Both the position numbers and the translations under genes were made by a program. Below, one piece after another: positions 25,073-33,804 of a stretch of DNA of 64,000 bases. Position 1 is the first letter of the stretch. Every line of letters begins with the position of its first letter. The notes below the pieces were generated by a model. That model was not told the origin of the DNA, did not search any database, and saw only the letters and a program-made list of their open reading frames with translations. Source of the stretch: Pseudomonas gozinkensis (GTDB lineage: Bacteria; Pseudomonadota; Gammaproteobacteria; Pseudomonadales; Pseudomonadaceae); contig NZ_CP062253.1 in the NCBI RefSeq assembly GCF_014863585.1, positions 1,948,501 through 2,012,500 on the forward strand, written 5' to 3'.

Positions 25073-26665
25073 TTACAGGCTGGCAAGTGTTTCCAGTCTC
25101 GACTCGTCATCCCTGACAATGAAAACGGTATCTGTTTGCGAAGCAAGGACCTGAGACCCACCCTTGAGCCAGACCAGTTTTTTTTCAGCGTGCGCCTGGA
25201 GGATTTCCTGCAGTGCCGCGTACCCGATCTGGGTATTCAGCCGGGCGTCGGTCGCATTCGGATCGGTATTCAGAGGTTGATGAATTTTTCTGCCTTTGAC
25301 GCGATACAGGCTGATGAAAAAGACGAAGGGATGATTCCTGCGACGGAACACCAGGGCTGGAAAGGCATTCGTTGAAGTCGGCGGAAAAACATCATAGCCC
25401 TGTCGGTTCAGGATTGCGGTCATCATCCACTTGAGCTCGGTACCTGACTGCGTTGTCTTGAAATCGTCCCATTCCTGCCTGGTCAAATTGAAGTCCAGCC
25501 GCTTTAGAGGGCCTTCCGGGGACGAGGTCGGTAAATCCAGAGTCCGGGCGAATCCCGGCCCCATACTGGCCGTTGGCAATATCGGGAGCATCAGCAATGG
25601 ATCAGCCAACGGCGGTCGAGGTGCGCTGTTGCCACTTTTCCAGTCATTGAATGTTTGCCGCAGGCGGGTCAGGCCGACGCCTGTTGCCAGGTCTCCATCG
25701 TTGGCCAAACCGAATTGGCGCCTCGCCACTTTGGCCACTGAGATTTCCGACAATTGCGGAAAATAGTTGGCGATGTATTGCTTCAGCGGGTGTTGAAAGG
25801 GAAGGTTCGGATCGACCTCCCATTGATTGGCTGGCGGAACGCGGATCGCGCCCCTGGGTTGCTGCATCAAGTCTGTGCCGAGGATGCGCTCCATGTAGTC
25901 GAAATCGTATATCCAATGTTCCGGATTCTTGATGTAAACGATCGGGTGATCGGGATCGCTACCGCGTGGCACAAGCAGAAACCGGATGCCATCGACTTCA
26001 AGGCTGGAGGAGGATGCATGTTGGGGTGGCGCTTCCCATTTTTTCCAGGGATCGGACCAATCATCACCCGTCGAGGTGGAGGAACGTTTGGGCGCGACGA
26101 CTTCTTCAGGATCCTCATCCGGGGTTCGCAGACGCTTGACGGTCAATCTGGAATCGTTGTCACCGGCGCTCTCGGCTGTTGGCTTCACGCGCCAGGTGAG
26201 GGTGCCTTCCAAACGTTCGACACGTGGGCCGGAAGGCCTGAAGTCACTGTTCAACCTGGCCCGGTAATGATTTTCCGAGTCGATGCCCAGCAGCACGGTT
26301 CCTCCTTCCTGAAGATCCACGAAGTGTCTTTGCGTTCCGAGTTCGCGAATGCCGGAAAGCGCATTCGGCGCCGGCAGCCTGGCTAACTGATTGGGCGGGA
26401 GGAAGAAGTGCTCGATCGGCGCATGGACGGTGACCGGGGTGATATGTGTTTCGAGCGGAAGGTCGGCAATCTCCAGAGACGCGGACCGGGAGGAGGATGA
26501 TTGAACAGGTGTGTCGGGGTGGTCGACAGGTGCCCGCTCTGTGCCATGGGAGGTAATGTTCAGCGGCAGTCGGTGCAGTGTTGGAGGCCCGACGTCGGGA
26601 AGGGTGAAGGTTGTGTCGGGTGAGGGGTTGTTGGCACCGGGTTTCAGGGGGCGTTTGGGGCTCAT
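25073..26665 (-). CDS. large protein of unknown function, toxin- or effector-like
   Basis: A 530-residue protein without signal peptide or membrane segments. Residues 1-75 are proline/serine-rich and look disordered. Residues about 85-165 ('GIRELGTQRHFVDLQEGGTV', 'RPSGPRVERLEGTLTWR') resemble a short module that I recall from large secreted Pseudomonas toxins; that link is from memory. Two charged linkers with SSS runs follow, then a C-terminal region 'RQEWDDFKTTQSGTELKWMM' ... 'RRRNHPFVFFISLYRVKGRK' of unknown fold. The ribosome-binding site is weak and no partner gene is adjacent. An effector without its translocator is one reading; function is not established. Confidence 0.6.
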   Translation of the reverse strand: MSPKRPLKPGANNPSPDTTFTLPDVGPPTLHRLPLNITSHGTERAPVDHPDTPVQSSSSRSASLEIADLPLETHITPVTVHAPIEHFFLPPNQLARLPAPNALSGIRELGTQRHFVDLQEGGTVLLGIDSENHYRARLNSDFRPSGPRVERLEGTLTWRVKPTAESAGDNDSRLTVKRLRTPDEDPEEVVAPKRSSTSTGDDWSDPWKKWEAPPQHASSSSLEVDGIRFLLVPRGSDPDHPIVYIKNPEHWIYDFDYMERILGTDLMQQPRGAIRVPPANQWEVDPNLPFQHPLKQYIANYFPQLSEISVAKVARRQFGLANDGDLATGVGLTRLRQTFNDWKSGNSAPRPPLADPLLMLPILPTASMGPGFARTLDLPTSSPEGPLKRLDFNLTRQEWDDFKTTQSGTELKWMMTAILNRQGYDVFPPTSTNAFPALVFRRRNHPFVFFISLYRVKGRKIHQPLNTDPNATDARLNTQIGYAALQEILQAHAEKKLVWLKGGSQVLASQTDTVFIVRDDESRLETLASL

Positions 26666-26806
26666 GGATTATTTCACTCGCAAGGTCGATTCACGTTGAT
26701 CTGGCCAGAAGAGGTCGGATGTTCGGTGAATCAACGCTGCGATGTGCGGTACATATATCTATTCGTGAGGCGAAATGTTGCCGTTTGTCACTCGCGCTCG
26801 ATGGTC

Positions 26807-27436
26807 TCAGTGACTGCTCAGCAGCGAGGCTGCACCTGCACCGCCAAACAGACCGGCGCTGATGCGGTTGAACCAGCTCTGGCCCTTGCCGCTGCGCAGG
26901 TAGCGTGCCGCGCCATGGGCGCCGAGGCCGTAGGTCAACTTGCACAGCAGATCGAGCACCGTCCAGGTCGCGATCATCACCAGCAACTGCGGCAGGAAAG
27001 GCTGCTCGGCGCTGAGGAACTGCGGCAGGAAAGCCGCGAAGAACAGGATGTCTTTCGGATTGCTGGCGCCCAGTACAAAGGCGCGCCCGAACAGCGCGCG
27101 GAAACGCGGAACCGGCGCGGCGTCCGGCACTGTGGCGCCCACCGCCGGCTGGCGCGATTGCTGCCAGCTCTGCCAGGCGAGGTAGAACAGGTAGATTGCG
27201 CCGACGATTTTCAGGGCGCTGAACAGTTTCTCGGACGCCAGCAGCAGGGCGCCCAGCCCCAGCGCCGAGGCACTGAGCAGGCAGATCGAGGCGAACACGC
27301 CGCCAAGAAACGCCGGGTACGATCGACGCAGACCGTAATTCAGACTGTTGCTGATCATCAGCAACGACAGCGGCCCCGGAATCAGGATCACCACCAGCGC
27401 AGCGCCGCTGAACAGCAGCCAGGTTTCCAGACTCAT
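26807..27436 (-). CDS. LysE family translocator
   Basis: A 209-residue inner-membrane exporter with about five to six spans. The N-terminal signature is 'LIPGPLSLLMISNSLNYGLR' (about residue 17), and 'ASNPKDILFFAAFLPQF' (about residue 125) is the second conserved block. Members export amino acids or related metabolites. I start at ATG 27436, with AAGGAG six bases upstream. It lies downstream of the NCS2 permease on the same strand but a terminator separates them. Substrate unknown. Confidence 0.88.
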   Translation of the reverse strand: MSLETWLLFSGAALVVILIPGPLSLLMISNSLNYGLRRSYPAFLGGVFASICLLSASALGLGALLLASEKLFSALKIVGAIYLFYLAWQSWQQSRQPAVGATVPDAAPVPRFRALFGRAFVLGASNPKDILFFAAFLPQFLSAEQPFLPQLLVMIATWTVLDLLCKLTYGLGAHGAARYLRSGKGQSWFNRISAGLFGGAGAASLLSSH

Positions 27437-27470
27437 CACTTGCTCCTTTTTATCGTTATCAAGAATGTGC

Positions 27471-27495
27471 AAAAGCCCCACCCGTTGGGGTGAGG
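27471..27495 (-). terminator. terminator after the NCS2 permease gene
   Basis: On the minus strand GCCTCACCC and GGGTGGGGC form a stem around a short CAAC loop, followed by TTTT, about 28 bases after the permease stop. Confidence 0.7.
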
Positions 27496-27523
27496 CTGTT
27501 TTGTTGCTTGAACCGCGTAGCGC

Positions 27524-28873
27524 TTACAGGAAGATGAACTTGGCGATGAAGATCGCGCAGAGCACCCACAGGCTGACGGAGATCTCTTTGTATTTACCGG
27601 TGCCGGCCTTCAGCGCGACATAGGTAATGAAGCCCAGCGCGATACCGTCGGCGACCGAGAAGGTCAGCGGCATCATGATCGCGGTGACGATCGCCGGAAT
27701 GCTGTCGGTCGCTTCGTCCCATTCGATGTGCGCCATGCCGCCCATCATCAGCATCGCTACGTAAATCAGCGCGCCGGCGGTGGCGTAAGCGGGAATCATG
27801 CCGGCCAGCGGTGCAAAGAACATCGCGGCTATAAATAGCACACCCACGGTGACTGCGGTAAGACCAGTCCGACCACCAGCCGCTACACCGGCGGCACTTT
27901 CCACGTAGCTGGTGACCGGCGGAACGCCAACCACTGCGCCGAAAACGCTGGAGGCGGAGTCGGCTTTCATGGCGCGCGACAGGTTTTCGATACGGCCGTC
28001 AGCGTTCACCAGGTTGGCGCGCTGTGCGACGCCCATCAGGGTACCGGCGGTGTCGAACATGTGCACAAAAAGGAAGGCGAGGACCACGCTGATCATGCTG
28101 ACGTTGAACACGCCGGCGACATTCATGGCCATGAAGGTCGGCGCCAGGCTCGGCGGGGTGGACATGATCCCTTCATAGTGCACGATGCCCAGGCCCCAGC
28201 CGGCCAGGGTCACGGTGATGATGCTGATGAGGATCGCGCCGAACACTTTGTGGTAGCTGAGGATCGCGATCATCAGAAAGCAGATGGCGGCTAGCAGTGG
28301 ACCGGGTTCACGCAACGAACCGAGCTTGATCAGGGTAGCCGGGCTATCGACGACGATGCCGGCGGTTTTCAGGCCGATCAGCCCAAGGAACAGACCCACA
28401 CCGGCGCCCATCGCGTAGCGCAGGCTGACCGGAATGCTGTTGAGCAGCCATTCGCGGATCCGCGAGAAGGTCAGGATCATGAACAGCACGCCCGAGACGA
28501 ACACCGCACCGAGGGCGGTTTCCCAGTTGTAGCCCATGGTGCCGACCACGGTGTAGGTGAAGAACGCGTTGAGGCCCATGCCCGGCGCCAGGCCTACCGG
28601 CCAGTTGGCGTAGAGGCCCATCAGCAGGCAGCCCAGCGCGGCGGCGATACAGGTGGCGACGAAGGCTGCACCGTGATCGATCCCGGCATCGGCCATGATG
28701 TTCGGGTTGACGAAAATGATGTAGGCCATGGTGATGAAGGTTGTCAGACCGGCAATCAGCTCGGTCTTCACCGTGGTGCCATGCAAGCTGAGTTTGAAGA
28801 TGCGCTCCAGCAGGCCATTGCGTAAAGGCGGCGAGAGTTCCAGCGTCGATGCTTCGGATTTGCGGCTTTCCAC
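27524..28873 (-). CDS. NCS2 family adenine/guanine/hypoxanthine permease (AzgA-like)
   Basis: A 449-residue inner-membrane proton symporter of the AzgA branch. Diagnostic blocks are 'GLTTFITMAYIIFVNPNIMA' (about residue 45), 'PVGLAPGMGLNAFFTYTVV' (about 92), 'FLFVHMFDTAGTLMGVAQRA' (about 270) and 'GTTSYVESAAG'-like 'PPVTSYVESAAGVAAGGRTG' (about 320). It would import purine bases that feed the urate pathway encoded 3 kb away. A TTGTGTACAA palindrome like those of the puuE-hiuH region lies 131 bases upstream of its start. Confidence 0.93.
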   Translation of the reverse strand: MESRKSEASTLELSPPLRNGLLERIFKLSLHGTTVKTELIAGLTTFITMAYIIFVNPNIMADAGIDHGAAFVATCIAAALGCLLMGLYANWPVGLAPGMGLNAFFTYTVVGTMGYNWETALGAVFVSGVLFMILTFSRIREWLLNSIPVSLRYAMGAGVGLFLGLIGLKTAGIVVDSPATLIKLGSLREPGPLLAAICFLMIAILSYHKVFGAILISIITVTLAGWGLGIVHYEGIMSTPPSLAPTFMAMNVAGVFNVSMISVVLAFLFVHMFDTAGTLMGVAQRANLVNADGRIENLSRAMKADSASSVFGAVVGVPPVTSYVESAAGVAAGGRTGLTAVTVGVLFIAAMFFAPLAGMIPAYATAGALIYVAMLMMGGMAHIEWDEATDSIPAIVTAIMMPLTFSVADGIALGFITYVALKAGTGKYKEISVSLWVLCAIFIAKFIFL

Positions 28874-29003
28874 AGCGAGTACTCCTCAAGAGTTTTATTG
28901 TTATTTCCAGGACCGGACCCATGAGGGGTGGCAGCAGTCCTTTGAGGCATACGCGAATTTGTTGACCATGCGGTCAGGAACTCGCACGCTGTGGATTATG
29001 CTT

Positions 29004-29013
29004 TTGTGTACAA
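29004..29013. promoter_or_regulatory. palindromic operator candidate TTGTGTACAA (NCS2 permease)
   Basis: The same ten bases as the site at 24471-24480. It lies in the AT-rich gap between the permease and MarR genes. Confidence 0.5.
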
Positions 29014-29069
29014 ATAAAGCAAATATTGTTTTTGGTTTTGTAGACGAAAAGATTGGCGATCGAGCTATA

Positions 29070-29513
29070 TCACTCGTTCGAGCGGTTGGTTCCCAGCGCC
29101 AGATTTACCGCCAGCCAGCCGTTTACCGCCGTCTCGCCCGCTTCGGCAAACACGCGCTCGAGCAATTTCACCTGTTCGCGGCGCAGCGCCTGTTCAAATT
29201 TCGCGCCTTCGACGGTCAGTTCCAGCAGGCGTTTTCGCTTGTCCGTCTCGGACGCCACGCTGTCCACCAGATGCATTTCCTGCAATTGCCGCAACGGCAT
29301 GTTCAGCGCTTGCTTGCTGACGCCGAGCAGTGCGAGCAATTCCTTGACGCTCAGGTTCGGGTAGCGGGCGATGAAAAACACGATGCGTTGATGCACGCGG
29401 GACAAGCCGCGACGCTCGAGCATTTCATCGGCCTTGGCAGTGAACGCCTGGTAACCAAAGAAAAAGGCTTCCATGGCTTGTTGTTGGCTGGCGCAGTTTT
29501 TAAGGTCAAGCAT
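29070..29513 (-). CDS. MarR family transcriptional regulator
   Basis: A 147-residue winged-helix regulator. The DNA-binding region spans about residues 40-100 ('RIVFFIARYPNLSVKELLAL' then LGVSKQALNMPLRQLQ), with 'DKRKRLLELTVEG' as the wing. It is divergent from the aminotransferase at 29596, with an 82-base gap, and upstream of the purine permease on the same strand. The closest likely target is the aminotransferase promoter; this is inferred only from position. Confidence 0.88.
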   Translation of the reverse strand: MLDLKNCASQQQAMEAFFFGYQAFTAKADEMLERRGLSRVHQRIVFFIARYPNLSVKELLALLGVSKQALNMPLRQLQEMHLVDSVASETDKRKRLLELTVEGAKFEQALRREQVKLLERVFAEAGETAVNGWLAVNLALGTNRSNE

Positions 29514-29595
29514 ATTGACGTTTCCGGGCAGGTTGTCGTAATTTCAGTCAATAAGTTTGACTCATTTTTTCCATGCCTCGCTAGCGGTGACTTCC

Positions 29596-30762
29596 ATGGC
29601 TTTTTCCGAACGTGTCTCACGCCTCAAAAGTTCTCTGATCCGTGAAATCCTTGCTGCGGCCCAGCGTCCGGAAGTGATGTCCTTCGCTGGCGGTTTGCCG
29701 GCTGAAGCGATGCTGCCGAAGGTCGAGTGGGCCGACATGCCGCTGTCTCTCGGCCAGTACGGCATGAGTGAAGGCGAGCCGGCACTGCGTGAAGCGCTGG
29801 CGGCAGAGGCGAGGGCACTGGGGTTGCCGTGTGAGGCGAGTCAGGTGCTGGTGGTCAGCGGCTCCCAGCAAACCCTCGACCTGGCGGCGAAGCTGTACAT
29901 CGACAAGGGCACCGAAATCCTGCTCGAAGCGCCGACCTATCTGGCGGCGCTGCAGATTTTTCAGCTGTTTGGCGCTGATTGCCTGACTGTACCGCTGGAG
30001 GCTGACGGTCCGAACCTCGCGCAATTGCGCCAGCGTCTGGAACAGCACCGCCCGGCGTTCATCTATTTGATTCCGACCTTCCAGAACCCGTCCGCCGTGC
30101 GCTACAGCGAAGCCAAGCGCGCAGCTGTCGCGGCACTACTCGACGAATTTGGCGTGACCCTGATCGAAGATGAGCCTTATCGCGAGCTGACCTTCGACGG
30201 CGGCAGCGCCCAGCCGATTGCCGGACGCCTGAAAAAATCCAGCTGGATCTACACCGGCACCGTGTCGAAAACCCTGCTGCCGGGCCTGCGTGTCGGCTAC
30301 CTGATCGCCAGCCCGGATCTGTTCCCGCACTTGCTCAAACTCAAGCAGTCAGCGGATCTGCATACCAACCGCATCGGTCAGTGGCAGGCATTGCAGTGGA
30401 TCGGCAGTGAGAAATATCAGCAGCACTTGAGTGAATTGCGCGGCTTCTACCGTCAGCGCCGCGATGCCTTTCAAGCGGCACTGGAAACCCATTTCGCCGA
30501 TCTGGCGGACTGGAACATGCCGCAGGGCGGGCTGTTTTTCTGGCTGACCCTGAAGCAACCGCTGGACACGCGCACGTTGCTGAACACTGCGCTGGCCAAT
30601 GATGTGGCGTTCATGCCGGGTGAACCATTCTTCCCCGAGCCGGATCGCAATCCCGGCCACCTGCGCCTGAACTTCAGTCACATTGATCCTTCACGACTGG
30701 ACGAAGGGCTCAAGCGTCTGGCGGCGGTGGTGCGCCAGGCCCAGGCTGCGCAGGCAGCATAA
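29596..30762 (+). CDS. PLP-dependent aminotransferase, class I/II fold
   Basis: A 388-residue fold-type I aminotransferase similar to 2-aminoadipate transaminases and the catalytic part of MocR proteins, but with no DNA-binding domain. The PLP lysine is in 'YTGTVSKTLLPGLRVGYL' (about residue 227), the Asp contacting the pyridine ring in 'VTLIEDEPYREL' (about 195), and the Arg binding the carboxylate in 'HLRLNFSH' near the end. I start at ATG 29596 with GGTGA five bases upstream. It diverges from the MarR regulator; substrate unknown. Confidence 0.9.
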   Translation: MAFSERVSRLKSSLIREILAAAQRPEVMSFAGGLPAEAMLPKVEWADMPLSLGQYGMSEGEPALREALAAEARALGLPCEASQVLVVSGSQQTLDLAAKLYIDKGTEILLEAPTYLAALQIFQLFGADCLTVPLEADGPNLAQLRQRLEQHRPAFIYLIPTFQNPSAVRYSEAKRAAVAALLDEFGVTLIEDEPYRELTFDGGSAQPIAGRLKKSSWIYTGTVSKTLLPGLRVGYLIASPDLFPHLLKLKQSADLHTNRIGQWQALQWIGSEKYQQHLSELRGFYRQRRDAFQAALETHFADLADWNMPQGGLFFWLTLKQPLDTRTLLNTALANDVAFMPGEPFFPEPDRNPGHLRLNFSHIDPSRLDEGLKRLAAVVRQAQAAQAA

Positions 30763-30791
30763 AAAAACCGGCCATCAGGCCGGTTTTTTTT
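30761..30791. terminator. bidirectional terminator
   Basis: A-run, CCGGCC-atca-GGCCGG stem and T-run between the convergent aminotransferase and glutaredoxin-like genes. Confidence 0.92.
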
Positions 30792-30794
30792 GAT

Positions 30795-31166
30795 TCAGAT
30801 TGCGGCGAACCGCTTGTTCAGATATTCGATGATCGTGATGGACTCATACATCCAGGTGGTCTGGCCGTTTTCTTCGATGCGCAGGCACGGCACTTTGATC
30901 TTGCCGCCCTGTTCCAGTAGGATCTGACGATCCTGCTCGTTGTTTTTCGCATCCTTCAGGGCCACCGGAACGTTCAGGCGGCGCAGGCTGCGGCGGGTCT
31001 TCACGCAGAACGGGCAGGCGTGGAACTGATACAGGGTCAGGTCTTTGGCGGCGGCGTCAACCTGAGCCTGGGCAGCGGCGGGGCGCTGTTTCTTGCCCGG
31101 GCGGGTGAGGAAATCAACGAAGATGATCAGTTGGCCGAGGCCGACACGAAGCGCTTTGACGAACAC
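30795..31166 (-). CDS. glutaredoxin-like thioredoxin-fold protein
   Basis: A 123-residue protein. Residues 1-25 are hydrophobic and may anchor it in the membrane or be a short leader; residues about 42-123 are a glutaredoxin domain with the redox motif CPFC in 'YQFHACPFCVKTRRSLRRLN' and the cis-Pro of 'KIKVPCLRIE'. It then reads 'WMYESITIIEYLNKRF', as in glutathione-binding proteins. A dithiol motif suggests disulfide reductase activity. The substrate is unknown and the neighbours (aminotransferase, folE) do not help. Confidence 0.85.
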   Translation of the reverse strand: MFVKALRVGLGQLIIFVDFLTRPGKKQRPAAAQAQVDAAAKDLTLYQFHACPFCVKTRRSLRRLNVPVALKDAKNNEQDRQILLEQGGKIKVPCLRIEENGQTTWMYESITIIEYLNKRFAAI

Positions 31167-31226
31167 GTTACAAGCCTCACAGGGACATTGAAGAAGGCGC
31201 GCAGCTTACCCGATTTTTCACGGACG

Positions 31227-31258
31227 AAAAAAAACCGGCGATCAACGCCGGTTTTTTT
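31227..31258. terminator. folE terminator (bidirectional shape)
   Basis: Eight As, CCGGCG-atcaa-CGCCGG and seven Ts, just downstream of the folE stop on the minus strand. Confidence 0.92.
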
Positions 31259-31268
31259 CTGTCACGCA

Positions 31269-31814
31269 TTACTTGATCAGGCTGAGAAACTCGCTGCGGG
31301 TCGCCGCGTTTTCACGGAACTCACCGAGCATCACCGAGGTGATCATCGACGAATTCTGTTTCTCCACACCGCGCATCATCATGCACATGTGCTTGGCCTC
31401 GATCACCACCGCCACGCCCAGCGCGCCGGTGACCTGCTGGACCGCATCGGCGATCTGGCGGCTGAGGTTTTCCTGGATCTGCAGGCGGCGGGCATACATG
31501 TCGACGATCCGCGCAACCTTCGACAGGCCCAGCACTTTGCCGCTCGGGATGTACGCGACGTGGGCCTTGCCGATGAACGGCAGCAGGTGGTGTTCGCACA
31601 ACGAGTACAACTCGATGTCCTTGACCAGCACCATTTCGCTGTTGTCGGAGCTGAACAGGGCACCGTTGGTGACCTCTTCGAGCGTCTGTTCATAACCGCG
31701 GCAGAGGTACTGCATGGCTTTGGCGGCACGCTTTGGCGTGTCGAGCAGGCCCTCGCGGGAGACGTCCTCGCCCAGTTGGCCGAGAATCGCGGTGTAATTC
31801 TGTTCCAGGGACAT
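31269..31814 (-). CDS. folE: GTP cyclohydrolase I
   Basis: A 181-residue enzyme opening GTP to dihydroneopterin triphosphate for folate synthesis. The zinc ligands are in '[11 protein letters not shown]' (about residues 70-80) and '[10 protein letters not shown]' (about 140-149); '[20 protein letters not shown]' is the conserved GTP-site helix. I start at ATG 31814. Pseudomonas genomes usually carry two folE copies; this one, beside an Smr-domain gene, corresponds as I recall to the second copy of P. aeruginosa. Confidence 0.95.
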   Translation of the reverse strand: MSLEQNYTAILGQLGEDVSREGLLDTPKRAAKAMQYLCRGYEQTLEEVTNGALFSSDNSEMVLVKDIELYSLCEHHLLPFIGKAHVAYIPSGKVLGLSKVARIVDMYARRLQIQENLSRQIADAVQQVTGALGVAVVIEAKHMCMMMRGVEKQNSSMITSVMLGEFRENAATRSEFLSLIK

Positions 31815-31891
31815 GAAACTACCTGTGGGGATTTTCGCAAAGGGCAAGGGTACGGTGGCGGACACGACCCTGCAAGTTCGGTGTGACGGGA

Positions 31892-32449
31892 TTATTCGTC
31901 GCGGCCTTCCATCATGGTGCGTTTGAGCATCACATACACGGCGCCGGCGCCGCCATGTTTCGCCTGGCACGAGCAGAAACCGAGCACCTGCGCATGCTGG
32001 CGCAGCCAGGTGTTGACGTGGCTTTTGATCATCGGCCGCTTGCCGTCCAGACGCACGGCCTTGCCGTGGGTGACGCGCACGCAGCGGATTTCGAATTTGG
32101 TCGCTTCGGCGAGAAACGCCCAAAGGGTTTCCCGGGCCTTTTCCACACTCATGCCGTGCAGGTCGAGGCTGCCTTCGAACGGAATCTGCCCGATCTTGAG
32201 CTTGCGCATCTGGCTTTCCTGCACCCCGTCGCGGGCCCACATCAGCTCGTCTTCGGGGCCGACGTCGATCACGAACTGATCGGACAGGCCGTCAACGGTA
32301 GTCGTGTCGCTGCGCACGGTGGCGGACTGGCGCAGCCTGGCGATCTGTGCGCGGTCTGCCTTGGGTTTGCCGGTGTCGGCGCGGTCGTGCTTGATCGGCT
32401 TGACGCCTTGGATCGCACTTTTGAACAGGGAAAAATCGTCGTCTTGCAT
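31892..32449 (-). CDS. Smr domain protein (putative DNA/RNA endonuclease)
   Basis: A 185-residue protein with a C-terminal Smr domain (about residues 95-178) holding the motifs '[12 protein letters not shown]' and 'VTHGKAVR'; the usual second motif is HGKG, so this one has Ala at the last position. The N-terminal half is charged and lacks a MutS domain, as in SmrA/YdaL proteins, whose Smr domains nick nucleic acid. I start at ATG 32449, with GGAGG six bases upstream. folE lies 77 bases downstream on the same strand. Confidence 0.87.
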   Translation of the reverse strand: MQDDDFSLFKSAIQGVKPIKHDRADTGKPKADRAQIARLRQSATVRSDTTTVDGLSDQFVIDVGPEDELMWARDGVQESQMRKLKIGQIPFEGSLDLHGMSVEKARETLWAFLAEATKFEIRCVRVTHGKAVRLDGKRPMIKSHVNTWLRQHAQVLGFCSCQAKHGGAGAVYVMLKRTMMEGRDE

Positions 32450-32491
32450 GTCAGCCTCCGCGAAGGGCGGCCAGTTTACCCAAACAGACAC

Positions 32492-32519
32492 AAAACGGCC
32501 CGGCAAAAAGCCAGGCCGT
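32492..32519 (-). terminator. terminator of the 32523-32843 gene
   Basis: On the minus strand GGCCTGGC-ttttt-GCCGGGCC precedes GTTTTG. Confidence 0.75.
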
Positions 32520-32522
32520 CGA

Positions 32523-32843
32523 TCAATCGTGTTTTTTCATCAGGTGCGGGGACATGTTCAATTCCCGCGATTGCCGTGCGCGACGCCGGCAACGACGCCA
32601 CAGGGCCACGCCGAAATACAGGAACAGCAGGCCGACTGCCAGAATGATCGCCGAGCCGAGCGGTGTTGCATTCAGATCGCCGAGCGCCGGCGGGCGCCCC
32701 AGCAGGCTGGCGGCCCCGGCCATCGCCAGCAGCACGCCGAACGTGGCCAGAATGGCCGCGATCGCCGCGCCGAATCGAAATCGCCAGTTGCTTTGGCCTT
32801 TGGGCCGCAAGCGGCGTGCGTCAAATCCATCGGATAACTTCAT
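32523..32843 (-). CDS. hypothetical membrane protein
   Basis: A 106-residue protein with two hydrophobic segments (about residues 22-45 and 60-82), a basic N-terminus ('MKLSDGFDARRLRPKGQ') and an Arg-rich cytoplasmic stretch after the second span ('WRRCRRRARQSRE'). I recognise no family. I start at ATG 32843; a TTG 15 bases upstream is the alternative. It stands between the cysteine hydrolase and Smr genes on the same strand and has its own terminator. Confidence 0.65.
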   Translation of the reverse strand: MKLSDGFDARRLRPKGQSNWRFRFGAAIAAILATFGVLLAMAGAASLLGRPPALGDLNATPLGSAIILAVGLLFLYFGVALWRRCRRRARQSRELNMSPHLMKKHD

Positions 32844-32974
32844 TCCGACCTTCCTCAATGGGTATCGGCCCTTCGACCGGGAGTTGACCGGGTTGTTCCT
32901 GAGGCTAGGGTAATTGAAGCAAATGCGAGGTTTTTGCAGATGAGCGGCGGGCTGAGCCGCTCATTTACGGTCGA

Positions 32975-33565
32975 TCAGATCAGATCCTGGGTCAGCGCGA
33001 GGGTGGCGAAGTTGTCGGCCATGATCGCCATTTCCGCTTCCTGCACCTGTTCGGCGCTGAGCACGCGGCCCTTGAACGGCAGATCGCGGGTGGCGCAGGC
33101 ATCTTCGACCAGAGTGCAACGGAAACCCAGGTTCTTCGCCGCGCGCACGGTGGTGCTGACGCTGGAGTGGCTCATGAAACCGCAGACGATCAAGTCCAGC
33201 GAGCCGATGGTTTGCAGACGATCGTAGAGTTCGGTGCCGTGAAAGGCGCTCGGCAGCAACTTGCCGATGATGGTTTCATCACCCTGGGGTTCCAGGCCGG
33301 GGATGAACTCGCCGCGTTCGCCCTGGGGGTCGAACAGACCACCGACGGTGCCGAGGTGACGCACGTGCACGATCGGCCGGCCGGCTGCGCGGGCGGCGGC
33401 AACCAGTTGTTTGATGTTCGCGACAGCCGCGTCCATGCCGCTCAGGGCCAGCGGGCCGCTAAGATACTCTTTCTGGGCATCGATGATGACCACGGTGGCA
33501 TGGCTCAACGTGGCCGCTGCGTAACCGCGACCGCTGAGTTGAAACATCGTTTTTGGAACGGACAT
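32975..33565 (-). CDS. isochorismatase-like cysteine hydrolase
   Basis: A 196-residue hydrolase of the isochorismatase/nicotinamidase fold. The catalytic Asp is in 'TVVIIDAQKEYLSG' (about residue 26), Lys in 'DETIIGKLLPSAFHGTEL' (about 100), and the position of the nucleophile is in 'DLIVCGFMSHSSVSTTVRAA'. In that block the usual catalytic Cys (pattern GxxThxCV) is replaced: it reads SHSSVS. Either Ser is the nucleophile or it is a variant. I start at ATG 33565, with AAGGAG upstream. Substrate unknown. Confidence 0.82.
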   Translation of the reverse strand: MSVPKTMFQLSGRGYAAATLSHATVVIIDAQKEYLSGPLALSGMDAAVANIKQLVAAARAAGRPIVHVRHLGTVGGLFDPQGERGEFIPGLEPQGDETIIGKLLPSAFHGTELYDRLQTIGSLDLIVCGFMSHSSVSTTVRAAKNLGFRCTLVEDACATRDLPFKGRVLSAEQVQEAEMAIMADNFATLALTQDLI

Positions 33566-33804
33566 TCTGGGGCTCCTTCGGGTGGGGCTTTTGCGACATT
33601 GTCCTCTGGCTGAGCGGTTCTGTGAATCGCTACCATCGTAGGCACCGTCGTTGCTGGCCTGCAGCGTTGTCAAGTTACACGATCTGTTCAATAGTCGAGT
33701 GGAAAATCGGAAGCGTCCTACCGTCGCCCCGGAATCTTTCCTGCGTCGTCGCGGCGCGTTTTGGCTGCTAGAATCGCCAGTCGTTTTTTCTGGAGTTCTG
33801 CCCC

